A DNA stretch of 64,000 bases. Origin: Cliona cf. orientalis (taxonomy: Eukaryota > Porifera > Demospongiae > Clionaida > Clionaidae). A model generated the notes under the pieces. It had not been told where the DNA came from. It saw only the letters and a list, made by a program, of their open reading frames with translations, and did no database searches. How positions within the stretch are numbered: the stretch's first letter is position 1; the number at the start of each line of letters is the position of its first letter. Below are positions 34,780 to 48,243 of the stretch, in pieces. The position numbers and the translations under genes are program-made. The stretch covers positions 19,615,775 through 19,679,774 of the forward strand of contig OZ005689.1 in NCBI GenBank assembly GCA_963930775.1. The letters are read 5' to 3'.

Positions 34780-35019
34780 GATGGTTGATAATGGAGTGCA
34801 GGTCATGATATTCCTCAGATGCATGAGATATGAGAGGGTTACAGCGCAACAGTTGAGAATGAGGTCAAAAACTACTTTGAATCTGAAGGTTTCTGCATCC
34901 CTCCAGATGATTATCGGCCACTGTCATGTGAAAATATTGTCTTTGGTAGTGCTATCTTTAGCCAGGGTTTATTAATAGACTCTGAACTCATTTCTGACTT
35001 AGAGTCAAATCACTGGCTT

Positions 35020-36868
35020 ATGGCCACTAATCCTCCACGAGAGGCATTACAACAGATTCTCAGTAAGTACAAACCTGGACAAATGTTAGTTGATCAAGAG
35101 GGACGATACTGGGTGAGGCGAGCAAAAATGTGCATTACAAGATATCGCTTCATTAATCCAGTAGGAGATGAGCAGGAAAAATTCTATGAACAAAAATATC
35201 TCCTTAACATACCCATTTCAGAGAATGATGATATCCTTCGTAGTTCACCACAGTCATGGATGCAGCTTTGCATCATGAAGGGTCTCTTTGACGAACATGC
35301 TGATGCCATGTCCAGTTTACACTCTGCTCTGTCTCGCGGTTTTCATATGGATTCTTTGAGGGAACTGGCTAGATTGTACACTGATCATGGTTTTATCACC
35401 GAAGATGAAGCAGACTCTTTCATGGCTGAGGTGCCCACAGTTGATGATAGCATCAATGAGCCTCAAGCACATGTAACAGACCAACTTTTAGGTGATCCAA
35501 CACACTCAGATTTGGGCAATTTCCTACCCAATAGACAATCTTTTGATTTAAATGAGTATCTAAAGACTTTCACTGAATCCCAGTATAGAGCATTCAGTTG
35601 GATCAAATCTCAATTAGATCAGGGTAAACAAGTGCAAGCGGCCATCATTGGTCCTGCTGGGACAGGGAAATCATACTTATTGCAGGCATTGATAAAGCAA
35701 ATGAGGTCACAATGCCTAGTAGTTTGTGAGCTAGCCCCAAGTGGCGTAGCAGCACATCTCATTGGTGGAACGACCATTCATAACTTCTTTTGCCTTGATC
35801 TGGAGTGCAACACTTCCCTTGAAAATGGAACATTCCAGACAACTAGGCTCAGAAAAACAGATGTGATTGTCATTGATGAATTTTCAATGCTTGACTTCTT
35901 TGTTTTTCGTATCATTGAAGGTTTATGCAGAAAGTTTGCTAAGCATAGTTCCTCTCGACATCCATGGGAGGACGGCATGTCATTCTGCTAGGCGATCCTG
36001 CTCAACTACCTGCTGTTAGCGGTGTTGACATATTTGGTACCTACTTGTGGCACAAGTTTACAGTCCTTCTCTTACGGGAGATTAAACGTGCTACAGATCC
36101 GATTTTAAGCCAGTTGTTAACTAAAATCCGAGAAGGGATATGCGACAGCCATGTGACTGAAATTTTACAAACCAGATTACAAAGGCAGGATATTAATGCC
36201 ATAGATCTGGATAAAACAGTGATAATTTGTTCTACCAGAGCAGAATGTGATAAAATTAATGACCAGTGTCTTGAAATAATCAGTGGACCAATGTGTGAGT
36301 ATGAGGCTGATGATTGTGATAACCATGGGAAGGGACTCAGAGCTGCTGACTATCAGCGAATCCAGCACCATCGTGAACGACTTCCAGACAAGCTTCAATT
36401 GAAGGTTGGAGCCAGAGTAATCCTTAGGAGGAATATGGACATTGATGCTGGGTGGGTTAACGGTACACTAGCAGTTGTAATTGCACTCTATCAGAATTGC
36501 GTGGTTATTCAAAATATGTCCAATCCATCTCAGCGAATACCAGTTCCACATTTCCGACAACGGATTGAAATAAATGGTGCTTCATACAGCATACTCCGCC
36601 ACCAGTTTCCACTACAACTGGCGTATGCAGTAACAGTACACAGGATTCAGGGACTCACGGTCCAGAAGGCCATTATATGCCTTAACTCATCATTCTTTGC
36701 TTCTGGGCAGGCGTATGTGGCATTGAGCCGTGTGCGCAACTTACATGATATGATGCTTTGGGACTTTTGTCCTTCTGCTATTCACCTACTTCAATTCTAT
36801 AAAGACTTGCTTAAGTGGTGTGACTGTGTTGATGCTATTAGACCAACACCCTCAACTGATATTGTTCC
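35020..36868 (+). pseudogene. Helitron PIF1-type helicase region
   Basis: The 5' half (35020-35991) has Walker A IGPAGTGKSYLLQAL and Walker B VIVIDEFSMLDF. A one-base frameshift near 35965 leads into the second half, with GGRHVILLGDPAQLPAV, GARVILRRNMDIDAGWVNGT, YAVTVHRIQGLTVQKA and GQAYVALSRVRNL. These are SF1B motifs in the usual PIF1 order, a 5'-3' helicase that unwinds DNA during rolling-circle transposition. The coding frame is interrupted at 36869 by a MITE and resumes in frame at 37244. About 240 bases of weak coding sequence link it to the Rep region. Confidence 0.88.
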
Positions 36869-37243
36869 CAGTGGCGTATCCAGGATTTAATGAAGGAGGG
36901 TGCTTGACGATCAGCGCACGAAGCGCGCGCGAAAATTTGGAAGCCACGCCCACTTTTGTTGACCACACCCACCATTTTCGCGCGTTATTGGATGTGCATT
37001 ATTAAGAATCGCCCATGCTTTTCACTCTTCACTGCTCAAAAACCATGAAAATCGTTCAGGTGAGCAGCTACTAATGAACTAGCTAGCGATTTTGAAGCTT
37101 TAATAGAGAGTTTTATCTAGCAAAATGCTAGTAACATTATTTATTGATGTAAACTAAGGCATGTTAGCACTAATTAATTGTATGCCTCTGAGCCTAAGGG
37201 GGGTGCTTGAGCACCCTGAGCACCCCCCCTGGATACGCTAGTG
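36869..37243. mobile_element. hAT5-like MITE interrupting the Helitron protein
   Basis: Ends CAGTGGCGTATCCAGG and CCTGGATACGCTAGTG, with direct repeat gttcc on both sides (36864-36868 and 37244-37248). Leaving out the element plus one gttcc copy gives one reading frame across the site, which fixes the boundaries. 375 bp, non-coding; its CAG ends resemble those at 24857. Confidence 0.85.
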
Positions 37244-38319
37244 GTTCCTTTTCCAAACCGTAGTGATGACATTAGTAATGCTCCCCTTGCAAATAATGCA
37301 GATAATGTTGACACATGTCTATCTGATAATGACATGAACAGTACATCTCTTTCATTTGACAAACAGCAATCAAGAAAGCGTACGAGAACAAACAATTCAC
37401 AGGCAACTTGCCCTCCAAACCATAGTTCTCTGTTGCTTCCAATCTCTCAGAATGTGACTGCACCAAATAGGCAATTACAACATTTGAACCAATTGCAAAC
37501 TACTGTGGCTCGGTTATTAAATGAGTCCCCGGCACAAATTCTGTCACGATTGAGTTCATTTGCAACCTCACCAAATGTTGCTGGACAGTTTAGGACAATT
37601 ACGCCAGCATTAGAGCTGATTATACGGCAACTAAACTCTTTCCCACTTCAGATGCATTTCCTGATATTATGCAGGATACTTGTGTATCTAACAGGTGTCA
37701 TCCCCTATTATTACAAATTCTGAAACCTATCCAAACTACTGGAGATGGGAATTGCATGTACAATGCTTTATCACTGACTTTTACAGGCACTGAGCATTTT
37801 ACACATCTGATTAGATTGTTATGTGCTTATGCAATGGTGAAATACAAACACACCATGATTTCAGCTTTTGCTGATGCATTTCCATCAAATACACAGGCAT
37901 CACATGAGCAGATGTACGAGAGAGCATTACTTGAAGCCTTAGAAGTTGGAGTGTGGGGAAGTGACTACCAACTCTTCCCCTTCAGTCTCCTAATGAATAG
38001 ACCTATATTCCAGTATAACACTTTCTTTATTTCAGATACATCAGATTCTGGAATAACTACACTAAGTTTATCTGATGCTATAGATGTTACGGACTTGGCA
38101 CAAAGGTTTATGTCATATGATACAAGTACTAGATGTCACATTCTATACTGTGGTAATGTACACAGGGTTTTGCTTGCATCAGGTGACGTAAATACACTTC
38201 CTAATATGCCTCTATGCTTATTTAATCTGGGCAACCAGCACTGGGTGGCTATGTTGCTGCAGTCAAATAATGCAGTTTGTCATTTACCTATTCCCCTTAC
38301 ACGAATACTTACTGACTAA
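37244..38319 (+). pseudogene. Helitron OTU cysteine protease domain
   Basis: A low-complexity linker continues the helicase frame, then a one-base shift near 37645 leads into an OTU domain. It has GDGNCMYNALSL (Asp and nucleophile Cys), a VGVWGSDYQLFPFSLLMNRP core, and FNLGNQHWVAML with the likely catalytic His, ending at 38317. OTU domains are deubiquitinase-like and are known C-terminal parts of Helitron/Helentron proteins. The order Rep-PIF1-OTU is read directly. At least three frameshifts and one insertion make the element dead. I could not locate its 5' TC or 3' hairpin ends. Confidence 0.82.
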
Positions 38320-40574
38320 TTCAACCATGCAGTACTCTCTCTCACTAGAGACGTAGTACCGCTCTCTGGTGTAGACCTGCATGTACTGAGTGATATGGTT
38401 CTAGGATCTAGCTATCACATTCCACAGGTAATCTGCATGAGTATACACTATAGACTGTTATTAATTTTATACATTATCCATGTTATGAAACTACTTATAT
38501 TATAATATTATACGTGCAATGCATGATTCGATCTACTGTAACACTTGATCTGTATAGCATCTTCTTCAATTGTCATGCCATAGCTAATATTATGCACTGA
38601 CAGATGAATTCATAACGTGCACCTCTTCATGCAGTACTAATCGATCCTCTACTGTAACATGTACACCAAGCCTATAATATTATAGTACAGTTAACGAATC
38701 ATAATAATTATTATATATATACAACGAAAAATATTTTTCAGACGATCAATTTTCTTATATAGTCCGTGTCCTAACCTGGAGGGCATAAAAGATGCGCTCT
38801 CCTACAAGTTCAGAAGACTCACGATTGGTCAGAATTGTTGTGCTGTGTGCACAAACGAGGTTGCCAAGGCCTAGGGGCCATAGAGATGCATTCTCGAGCT
38901 CGAGCAAGCGGCGCAAGCGCCGCGCGTTTCGACAGGCCTGCTCGGCAGGCCACCGAACCTCGAGCGAAGCGAGAGGCGATGTCTGCTCTTTGTCATGGTC
39001 TGGTGGTAGATTCGACGTTCGAGCGGAGTGAGAACTTCGCCATTACACGGTGAGTTTGATCAGCTACTCTTGGCCTCCAGTGAGGGGTGTGGTCTTCATC
39101 TGCGCATGCGCACTATATTAACGTATAGCATGCTGTTAGTAGTGTTCAGCCATGATTGTGACATCAAACATACTTGTTATGCATAAAATTAATTATTCCT
39201 AAGTCCATGATACTACCTGCAGCTTATTATAGTTATCACTGTATAATGATCTTTGGCCGCAAATCACCCATGTCATGCATGTCCATGTACACAGGTATTA
39301 TTTTATTCAAGCACGGAGTCATTTGCTACACTCCTTGGGTAGCTGAAACACCCTCAGAATAATGCACTGTATGCTGCATGATTTTTTTTGGCATCCCAGT
39401 TACTGTACTCTTTTATAATATGCTACATGGCATGATCCCTCTACACAGACTTTTTATAGCTACTTGCATGCTATAGACCTGCATAGCTATTATTATCATT
39501 TGAACCATGAAGTACTCTCCTTTCTGGGATAGAGTACCACTCATGCATCATCCTACATTGAGTGATGTGGTTCATATCTGATTCACCTTGGTAGCCATCT
39601 GCATAAAACCTGGTAAAGGGTTTCCGTATCATGCAGGACGAGTCGACGACCGTGTCAGTGTCAGCCCCGCCCTCCTACATATTCATCATTCATCCATCTA
39701 CGGTTCATCTCAGCCGCGAACGTAATCAAACATGGTAAGTGTCTTTCGATTGTAAAGCATGCAAAGTGACCCCACGCATATTCAAATGTTGTGCAGCAAA
39801 TACTGTTACTCCTTCCGTAAAGTAGTCGGTGCTCGTGATCACCATGATACTCGGCGTTACATTTCACTCACGCAGACAGGTAAAAGTTACTGTTAATGCA
39901 TGGTGTCACGCGATACTGATATGTAGCGACCAAAATGCAAGCCGGAGTAGCACTTCATCATGGCCCCTACATAATATTATTATAGCTAACAACCTCTGCC
40001 TTGCTTTAGTCTCTCACGCCAGAGTGAACAAGCTACTGCGAGAGAATACGATTGCTGTTTGCCACTGAGAACCCACAATAACCACATTAATACAATTAAA
40101 TTTAAAGCTACATGTTTTCATGTGACCCCTAAGTTAATCTCATTTTCACACTTCACACCCTTATCTATGATGGGAAAGGATCTCGAGACATTGGACCATT
40201 AAGATGCCAAAGCCATCACATGACTATAATTATAATATACATATGTAAAAATTTAATATTATGTTATCATCGACCTTGGGATGTCCCCTGATCCTTTCCT
40301 CATCTCCTTCCAATATAGCATTCCACACTAACACTGCACTTCCAATCACTTGTCACAAATACTCTGATTTGATTGATTAAAAACTAAGTTACTTACAACC
40401 CCTCTAGATCTACTTACATCATAGCTATATAACAAATAGCTACTGCAACTTGATTGGCTACTGACAGGTATCTATGTTTCATACGTAGTCACGTACAAGA
40501 TTTTTATAGTCACCTACAAGTTTTGCCCTCTGGCTCTAGCAATACAAAGCTATAATATGATCTAAACTTGTTAG
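38320..40574. other. No firm gene
   Basis: A CpG-rich patch with a palindromic word (gcggcgcaagcgccgc) at 38875-39060 may be a promoter or first exon, but its ORFs are not recognised. At 39732 an acATG|GTAAGT start-plus-donor looks like the first exon of a housekeeping gene; no second exon was found. The rest is A+T-rich. Confidence 0.3.
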
Positions 40575-40709
40575 ACACTGTTTAGTCGGTTTCTTTGTGA
40601 TTTAGAAGACCTCAAGGCTCTCATATAATAATAGAACCCTGGCTTCGCTCGGGATTCTATATATAGTCCTTCGGTCTTCTAAATCACATAGAAACTTCCT
40701 AAACAGTGC
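40575..40709. repeat. Foldback element of about 135 bp
   Basis: cactgtttag, then tttctttgtgatttagaagacc, is mirrored by ggtcttctaaatcacatagaaa and ctaaacagtg. The centre has its own small inverted repeat (agaaccctggc, gggattct). Confidence 0.8.
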
Positions 40710-40910
40710 ATAAATAATAATATTATTTAGAATTCTCCTACTTACTTAGAAAGCTAGTTCCTTAGGCAACAACATACAAGAAGTTACTAAGCAACAGCAT
40801 GCTAGAGTCTAAACAAATTAGACACTTTAGCCAATTAATGGGTGATAGAGGGTCATTAGTATGTTAACGGGGCAGTAGACTAAGTGACTGCTACCACAAT
40901 AGTTAGATGT

Positions 40911-40973
40911 TGTTTTCGCAATTCTACTCGCAGCTTCGCCACTTCATAGAATATGCAAAACCAACATCTAACT
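40911..40973. repeat. Foldback element, copy 2
   Basis: agttagatgttgttttcgca pairs with tgcaaaaccaacatctaact. It is the reversed relative of 15396-15468 and shares the flanking gtgactgctacca word, so the repeat is larger than the hairpin. Confidence 0.75.
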
Positions 40974-41187
40974 ATCATAATATAATCCTTCAGACAAAAT
41001 TAATGTCACCTATTATTATGATATTGTAATATATTATAATAGTATATAGATACTTGCTCCATGGCTATTACCTATAGCACACTATAATAATATTATCAGC
41101 TTTTTCTAATACAATTACCAGATTATTTTTTTAATTTAATTGGCCACACATAATTATTATTAATTCTCAACCTGAGTTATTGCTGAG

Positions 41188-41844
41188 GCTTCAAAGTGTC
41201 ATCAAATATGTAATTACTTGTACTTGGCATAAATATGTGGTCAACCTTAACTTAGAACTATCTATGATTTTCTTGATGCATGCATGACAGAGGCTATAAC
41301 ATACCTATTCAGAAACTGCATCCACCCTATCCCATTTCAATCCCCCTCTCTGTTTTGCTGCCTACCATAGCTACTTTGTACTGTGCATGTGTCTACAAGG
41401 GTACCCACACACTTAAATTTAGTCATTGTGTGGTACAACTTATTAATCAACTTCGTATTCCATTGATAAGATCCTATTTTAGTAAGTCCCATTTATAGTG
41501 CATGTGCATTGCTTCAAAGTGTCATCAAATATGTAATTACTTGTACTTGGCATAAATATGTGGTCAACCTTAACTTAGAACTATCTATGATTTTCTTGAT
41601 GCATGCATGACAGAGGCTATAACAGTCACATTACATACCTATTCAGAATCTGCATCCACCCTATCCCATTTCAATCCCCCTCTCTGTTTTGCTGCCTACC
41701 ATAGCTACTTTGTACTGTGCATGTGTCTACAAGGGTACCCACACACTTAAATTTAGTCATTGTGTGGTACAACTTATTAATCAACTTCGTATTCCATTGA
41801 TAAGATCCTATTTTAGTAAGTCCCATTTATAGTGCATGTGCATT
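41188..41844. repeat. Tandem duplication, 323 bp unit
   Basis: gcttcaaagtgtcatcaaat starts both copies (41188 and 41511). They are nearly identical except for an 11-base insertion (agtcacattac) in the second. Recent local duplication of non-coding DNA. Confidence 0.92.
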
Positions 41845-42223
41845 TTGACATAATTATTGAATATTCCACAAGCACAACATATTGCAATTTTGACTCCAAA
41901 GCACTATTATACTACTTATCCTAAAATCATAGTATATGCTCTTAATGTGAATGCAGTGTACATTCTTGCATACATATATATACCCCTTCAATTGCATAAT
42001 ATATTTATATACCTCTTCAATTATCATTAGTTCTTTCCAATTCACCTGGTAGAGTTTAGCTTCCCCAAGCATATATAAATTTAAATCAGCATATATTAAA
42101 ATTTATTAAATGTCAGCATTATTTCATCTATATCATCTTTAAATTAATTTCTTTTTTGGGTGGAAGAGTATACCAACATCCTGGCTTCAACAGCATTATT
42201 ATCACTGATATTCAGGCTAATAG

Positions 42224-42548
42224 CATAGTTGCCAAGTGTCCCGATTTAGCCGGGACAGTCCCGGTTTTTGGCCCTATGTCCCGGTTGTGTCCCGGTTTAC
42301 CTGATTTTGCAGCATTGTCCCGAAATCCAGCTCGATTGCACAAATGGAGGTGTGGCACAAGCATAAACTCAGTATACTATCGAATTTCAGTCCGTATATC
42401 ACGATGTTTAGTGGGTGTGGCAATACAGAATCGCCCGAAAATGGGTGTGGTCATCCGAAAGTGGGCGTGGCCAATAAAATTTCGCGCGCGCTTCGCGCGT
42501 GTATTGTACGTTGTCCCGGTCTCTCCTCTCATAAACTTGGCAACTATG
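42224..42548. mobile_element. 325 bp MITE with a 6 bp target duplication
   Basis: Ends CATAGTTGCCAAGT and ACTTGGCAACTATG, with direct repeat taatag on both sides (42218-42223 and 42549-42554). Internal words cccgg and gtgggcgtgg. A 6 bp duplication fits the hAT6 group as I remember it; not certain. Confidence 0.75.
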
Positions 42549-43826
42549 TAATAGTATTATATATATTATAGTTTTGGTGCTACTCTGGAGTATTTTAAGA
42601 GGGTCCGGGAGAGAGATCTAAGAGTGAGTGAGAAAGAGGGTATAGAGAGATACAGCATTCTGCCAGTGTAGTGTACAACTTGAACATCACCAGGGGGTGC
42701 ATATGGGTTCATTTGCACCCAATCCATGTGCCTATGCACCCCTCCTATGCATTGTGTAGTTTGGTTGTTTACCCTAGTAGCCTGTCACAGTATGCATGTT
42801 TCACTACACTGTCACAGCCAAAATGTCATCAATAACATTATATCACTACTATACATCCATGTACACGGACAGTCTATATAGAATAGTACAATGTATACTA
42901 TAGTACACTTCCACTAGTTTTATGTATCAAGCTGTGCAGTTGCTTTCAATAACTTGCACCTGGTTAAACAATTGCCTAGCACTGCTCCCACCTATGCTTC
43001 AGCTGCATGCTCACACATTGCTACTTGAAAGTGAAAGTGATCATCCATATACATCACTGAGAAAAATCTAGATGAGAGAGAATTTCAAAGAGAGAGAGAA
43101 TTTCAAACACTGAGAAAGTGAGTGAGAAAGAAAGGTAGAGGGAGAGATATTATATAGCTAGCTACAGCTGCATATTAATTTTAATTTCTATAGCGTGGAT
43201 GTTCCAACTACCATGCAAACCTTAAATTAAGTCTGCCTGTATACTATAGATATTTTGTGCTGTGCATGTAGCTGTACCTGACTTACTAACCTCGTTCCAG
43301 CTATATAGCACCTGCAGCAGCATCTCTGGGCTAGGGACGTGACTCCTTGGTACACTTCACACCTTGCTTATCTAATCATGTGTCATCCCTTACATACCCT
43401 TCAAAGCATATTTTCTTTTCTGCCTACCCTTCTTCCCATGTCCCTAAATAAACTATAATACCCTCTTTACTGTCACATCAATTATAATAATCATATTATT
43501 ATTTCCCTACTTGCCACAGTATAATGTTGTCCTGGGCCTCCCTATCAAACTGAATCTTTAGTTTAGATGCCTCTACCTATATACATTAAATATTTTTTAA
43601 TGGATAATTTTGCCAACACTATTATATACTCCACTATAATAATTACATGTTTACCACTTCAATCCCAGTATAATATGCTACAGTAAGCTAAGCATACAAT
43701 TTGAATTTAATTACCACCTGTGAAGCTATCTTCTTGGTATATTGCTATTTGAAAGTGAAAGAGATTCTGCATGACATTGTACATAACTGCTTATGAGAGA
43801 GAGGAGAGGGAGCAACAGAGGGAATA
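42549..43826. other. No gene seen
   Basis: Non-coding, with several short GA-rich patches (42610-42655, 43070-43150) that resemble the borders of the microsatellite downstream. Confidence 0.4.
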
Positions 43827-44642
<816 letters not shown>

Positions 44643-44720
44643 TAACCTCGTCCCCAGGCTCCCGTCATGTTCTGTTGCGTGCAACATTGAGAGCATAACA
44701 GGAGCCTGAGGACGAGGTTA
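44643..44720. mobile_element. 78 bp AcademH-like micro-element
   Basis: Left arm TAACCTCGTCCCCAGGCTCC, right arm GGAGCCTGAGGACGAGGTTA. The flanks gttgtatcc (44634-44642) and gtcgtatcc (44721-44729) form a 9 bp target duplication with one mismatch. Confidence 0.75.
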
Positions 44721-44759
44721 GTCGTATCCCTCATTCCATCTATTGCATGTGATACCATG

Positions 44760-45290
44760 TATGGCGGGTAATTGTCATGGGGTGCTAATTTTTGTTACTT
44801 TCGTAGTTGACTTGGCAGTCACGAAATTTTCCCACTCACGAAAATTAATGCCTATGGTGATATGCGAGCTCAAGTCCATGATGATGGATGTGGCCACAAA
44901 CATCGTGGCAGCCCGGCCAATACTTTCTAGTATTAGCAAGCAATGTATAGTAGCCATTGTCATCCAGCTGATAGCATCTTCGACACTAATATTCTTCTAT
45001 CTCATCCTATTAATTTTATCAAAGTCTCTGTATAGGTGTGGATTATAACAAAGAATATCAAGAGCACATGTATAGATTACATCATTGCTTGTGCAGCAGT
45101 GCCACGCCCCTGGACTGGTTGCTGCATGTCACGACGACACACGCGGCCACCCTTGCTCTGGATTGGTAACCGTGCTTGAATAAGGCTGAAATCAATAGTA
45201 GGAAATTTTAAACCACGAAAATTAATAATTTTGTGGGCCTTTTCAGACTTTCCACAAAAATTAGCCCCACGAAAATTACCCGCCATGCAT
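44760..45290. mobile_element. 531 bp MITE with ends of about 38 bp
   Basis: tatggcgggtaatt plus ggggtgctaatttttg on the left is mirrored by caaaaattagcccc plus aattacccgccatgca on the right. The interior holds several cacgaaaatt words. Non-coding. Confidence 0.75.
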
Positions 45291-46256
45291 ACAGTACCAT
45301 TCAAGCTACAGAAAGCTATTAAAATAACCCTTTGATATATAATATATTATTGACTCTGCATAATTTTAGTACCATGCAGCTAATAATATGTGATATATTC
45401 TGTAACTACATGTATATTATAGCTAAAGTATAACTATTGAAAGTCAGACAGAGATTCTGTTCATCACTGAGAGAGAGAAAATCACTGACTCAGAGTCTCT
45501 ATTCCTTGAGTGTATATGTATAATGGCATTGCCTGTTTGCTAGTCGATCAGTACATGCAGTATGTATCTCGGAGTCCCATTTTATGTAACGGCATTGCCC
45601 ATTTGCTGGTCAGTACATGCAGTATGTATCTCCCATTTATAGTACACCCGATCACTATCTACTTGAAGGACTATAGGGGTTGTATGGACTTAAGACTGCA
45701 ATTCGGAGAGAGACTGCAGAGAGGGAGAGAGACGCATTTCGAGAGTCTCCCCTCCAATACTAACTCTTTTAGCCCTGATGATTCGAATATGGTGCATGTG
45801 ATCACCCATAATCTTGATCATGGTATATCCCTTGCAGGATGCCTATGACTTGCATGATATGTTGCATGTATACATGCCATGATGGATTAACAAATTTTCA
45901 ATATATACCTCATAACTTCAAACAAAGTATACTCTAGTCATAACCATGCAGAAGGATCCATGTGTAACTCTGGGCACATGCATTCCTAAGTACAATTCAC
46001 ACCTTGTTTGTTACCCACACCAATGATCTCCTCCAGAGATGCCTTTTCCCATCTTCCTATCTAAACATCCTAAGCTGTTTATTACTTGCCCATGCATGCA
46101 TGCATCATGTTTATATGTGTGACTTCCTAATGTAAAGCAAAAATGTTTTTCACCCTACCATGCATACAATGGTGACATACAGTACATGTACATGCACAAT
46201 AACTATATAATCATGATGTACTGCTCATCAAAAACATAGTCACAGCTAGCCCTCAC
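45291..46256. other. No gene seen
   Basis: It contains a short direct repeat (ttgctagtcgatcagtacatgcagtatg-like and ttgctggtcagtacatgcag, about 45537 and 45603), otherwise unremarkable. Confidence 0.4.
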
Positions 46257-46477
46257 ATCAAATCTTAGCCTGGAACCCAGGCGCGAGGGGGAGGGGGAAA
46301 GAGCGCCTGGTACACACTGTATGCGCATGCGCTTAATCGCCCTGACATTCCACGGCTTCAGTATTCCTCAGTAAAAGTCCGTTTCATGCTGACGTCAGTA
46401 GTGCTTACGTAATCGTAAATACGTAATGCATCCATAGTACAAGCCATATCCCATACGGCCGCTACAGTATCGCGTAT

Positions 46478-48146
46478 ATGGAGGAAGCTGACTGTGCCCT
46501 TCAGTACGCCCTTGAGCGTCTTGGGCGACCTTCGCTTATTCTCAAGCCCGAGCAAACTCAAGCCATCAAGTCCGTACTCATGGGAAAAGATACGTTCGTG
46601 TGGTTGCCCACCGGATTTGGAAAATCTATATGCTTTGAAGCCTTGCCTTTCGCATACGACTACAAGCTAGGCAACAAGGACAACAGAAGTCTGGTTTTGG
46701 TAATATCACCATTGATTTCACTGATGGTCAGTCAAGTGATAACTCTCAGAAGTTATGGAGTCAGTGCTGCAGTCATTTCATATGGAAAAGGGACTCAAAA
46801 GGATGTCATAGCATCTGATGAACACAGTGACTCATGTATGTACAGCCTCTTATTTTGTTCTCCTGAAGCCCTAGTGAGCTCTAAATGGAGAGAGTTGCTT
46901 CAACAATCTGGCATCCATGACAGAGTCGTAGCTGTTATTGTTGATGAAGCACACTGTGTTTCTAAATGGTATGCAACACTAATTCACTAGTACATAATAT
47001 ACGCATGTACTGAAGCAAGTACATGTATAATAGTAGCCACGCTTGGCCCTGTATGTGATAGATTGTGCTACTAGCACTATCCATTGGTATGTGCTTTAGT
47101 AATATATTGTGCATCCATCTTCAGATTCTGTGTTTTACGATGCCTGTTTAGAATTAGCTGTAGCCAGTCACTGTGACCGTGTACGTATACAATGTATATT
47201 AAATTTTGTCAATTATTTCCTTTAAGCTACACAACTATCCCCCCCCCCCCCCCTCTTTCGCTATCTCTATCCCTCTCTCCCCTGGCTCTCTTTTCCTTTT
47301 CCATACCTCTGTATATCTTTCAGGAGTAAGGATTTTAGGCCATCCTATGGACGATTACATGAGATTCGAGCTCTTGTCCCACCATCTACCCCCCTGCTTG
47401 CTTGCACTGCAACAGTTACCAAAAGTGTACGTGATGAAATTATCAAGAGGCTTGAAATGGAAGGATGTGAAATCATTAGCAAGTCTCCAGATAGGCCTAA
47501 TATTTTCTACAAAGTGTTGAGATCAACCGATATGGAAAGTGATCTATATCCTTATTTGGAATCCCTGAAGCAACTTAGAGTTAAATCACCAAGGACGATT
47601 ATCTACTGTCGATCATTAAATGTATGTTCAGAATTGTATGCATACTTTCTGTATGAACTAGGTGAAAAAGCGTACTATCCAGATGGTGCTGACAAAGTTA
47701 GTGATAACCGTCTCTTTGGAATGTTCCATGCGCATACTCCAGAGTACAACAAGGAGGTGATACTAAAGAGCTTGTCTCAAGAGGATGGTGTTGTGCGGAC
47801 TATTTTTGCAACTGTTGCACTAGGAATGGGCATTGATCTCAAAGCTACAAACACAATCATTCACTACGGTGCTCCACAAAGTATTGACGATTACTTCCAA
47901 GAAAGTGGACGTGGAGGCCGTAGTGGTGATCCTGCTAAATCTATTGTATTTTGGAAGCCCAAAGACTGCCCCATGAGAAAGGAGCTAACTAGCGTAAGGG
48001 ATCATGAGGTTGCAAATGTTAGGAGGTATCTTGAAAATAACACTGTTTGTCGTCGAAAATGGCTTCTGGACTACTTTGATCCTTCTATAGCTTGTGTAGG
48101 TACCAATCCACATACTTGTTGTGATGTATGTTCACACCCACAATAA
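46478..48146 (+). CDS. RecQ-type SF2 helicase of the 46 kb transposon, intact
   Basis: Two exons, 46478-46968 and 47324-48146, join through a GT-AG intron inside a Trp codon to give about 437 residues from ATG. Motif I is LPTGFGKS, motif Ia lies around VISPLISLMV, motif II is VDEAHC, motif III is CTATVT, motif IV is TIIYCRSLNV, motif V is ATVALGMGID and motif VI is YFQESGRGGRSG. A C-terminal Cys set (CRRKWLLDYF ... CCDVC) is a zinc-binding RQC-like end as in RecQ. It is shorter than cellular RecQ proteins and lacks an HRDC domain. It is an ATP-dependent 3'-5' helicase by family; its use in transposition is inferred. The intron has a C-run (47230-47252) and CT-rich tract before the acceptor. 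No lesions seen. Confidence 0.93.
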
Positions 48147-48243
48147 TAATAAGTGTTCATAATGATGACATTTTGCTTATTACATACATTGTGTGCGTGC
48201 ACATGTTATGTACATAAGATAGTCAATTATTGTCTTTCAAAAG

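Noticed and set aside
38792..39053. Arg/Ser-rich ORFs in the CpG-rich patch
   Set aside because: Two overlapping frames are equally open and the composition follows the local GC-rich palindromes; no domain and no splice partner found.
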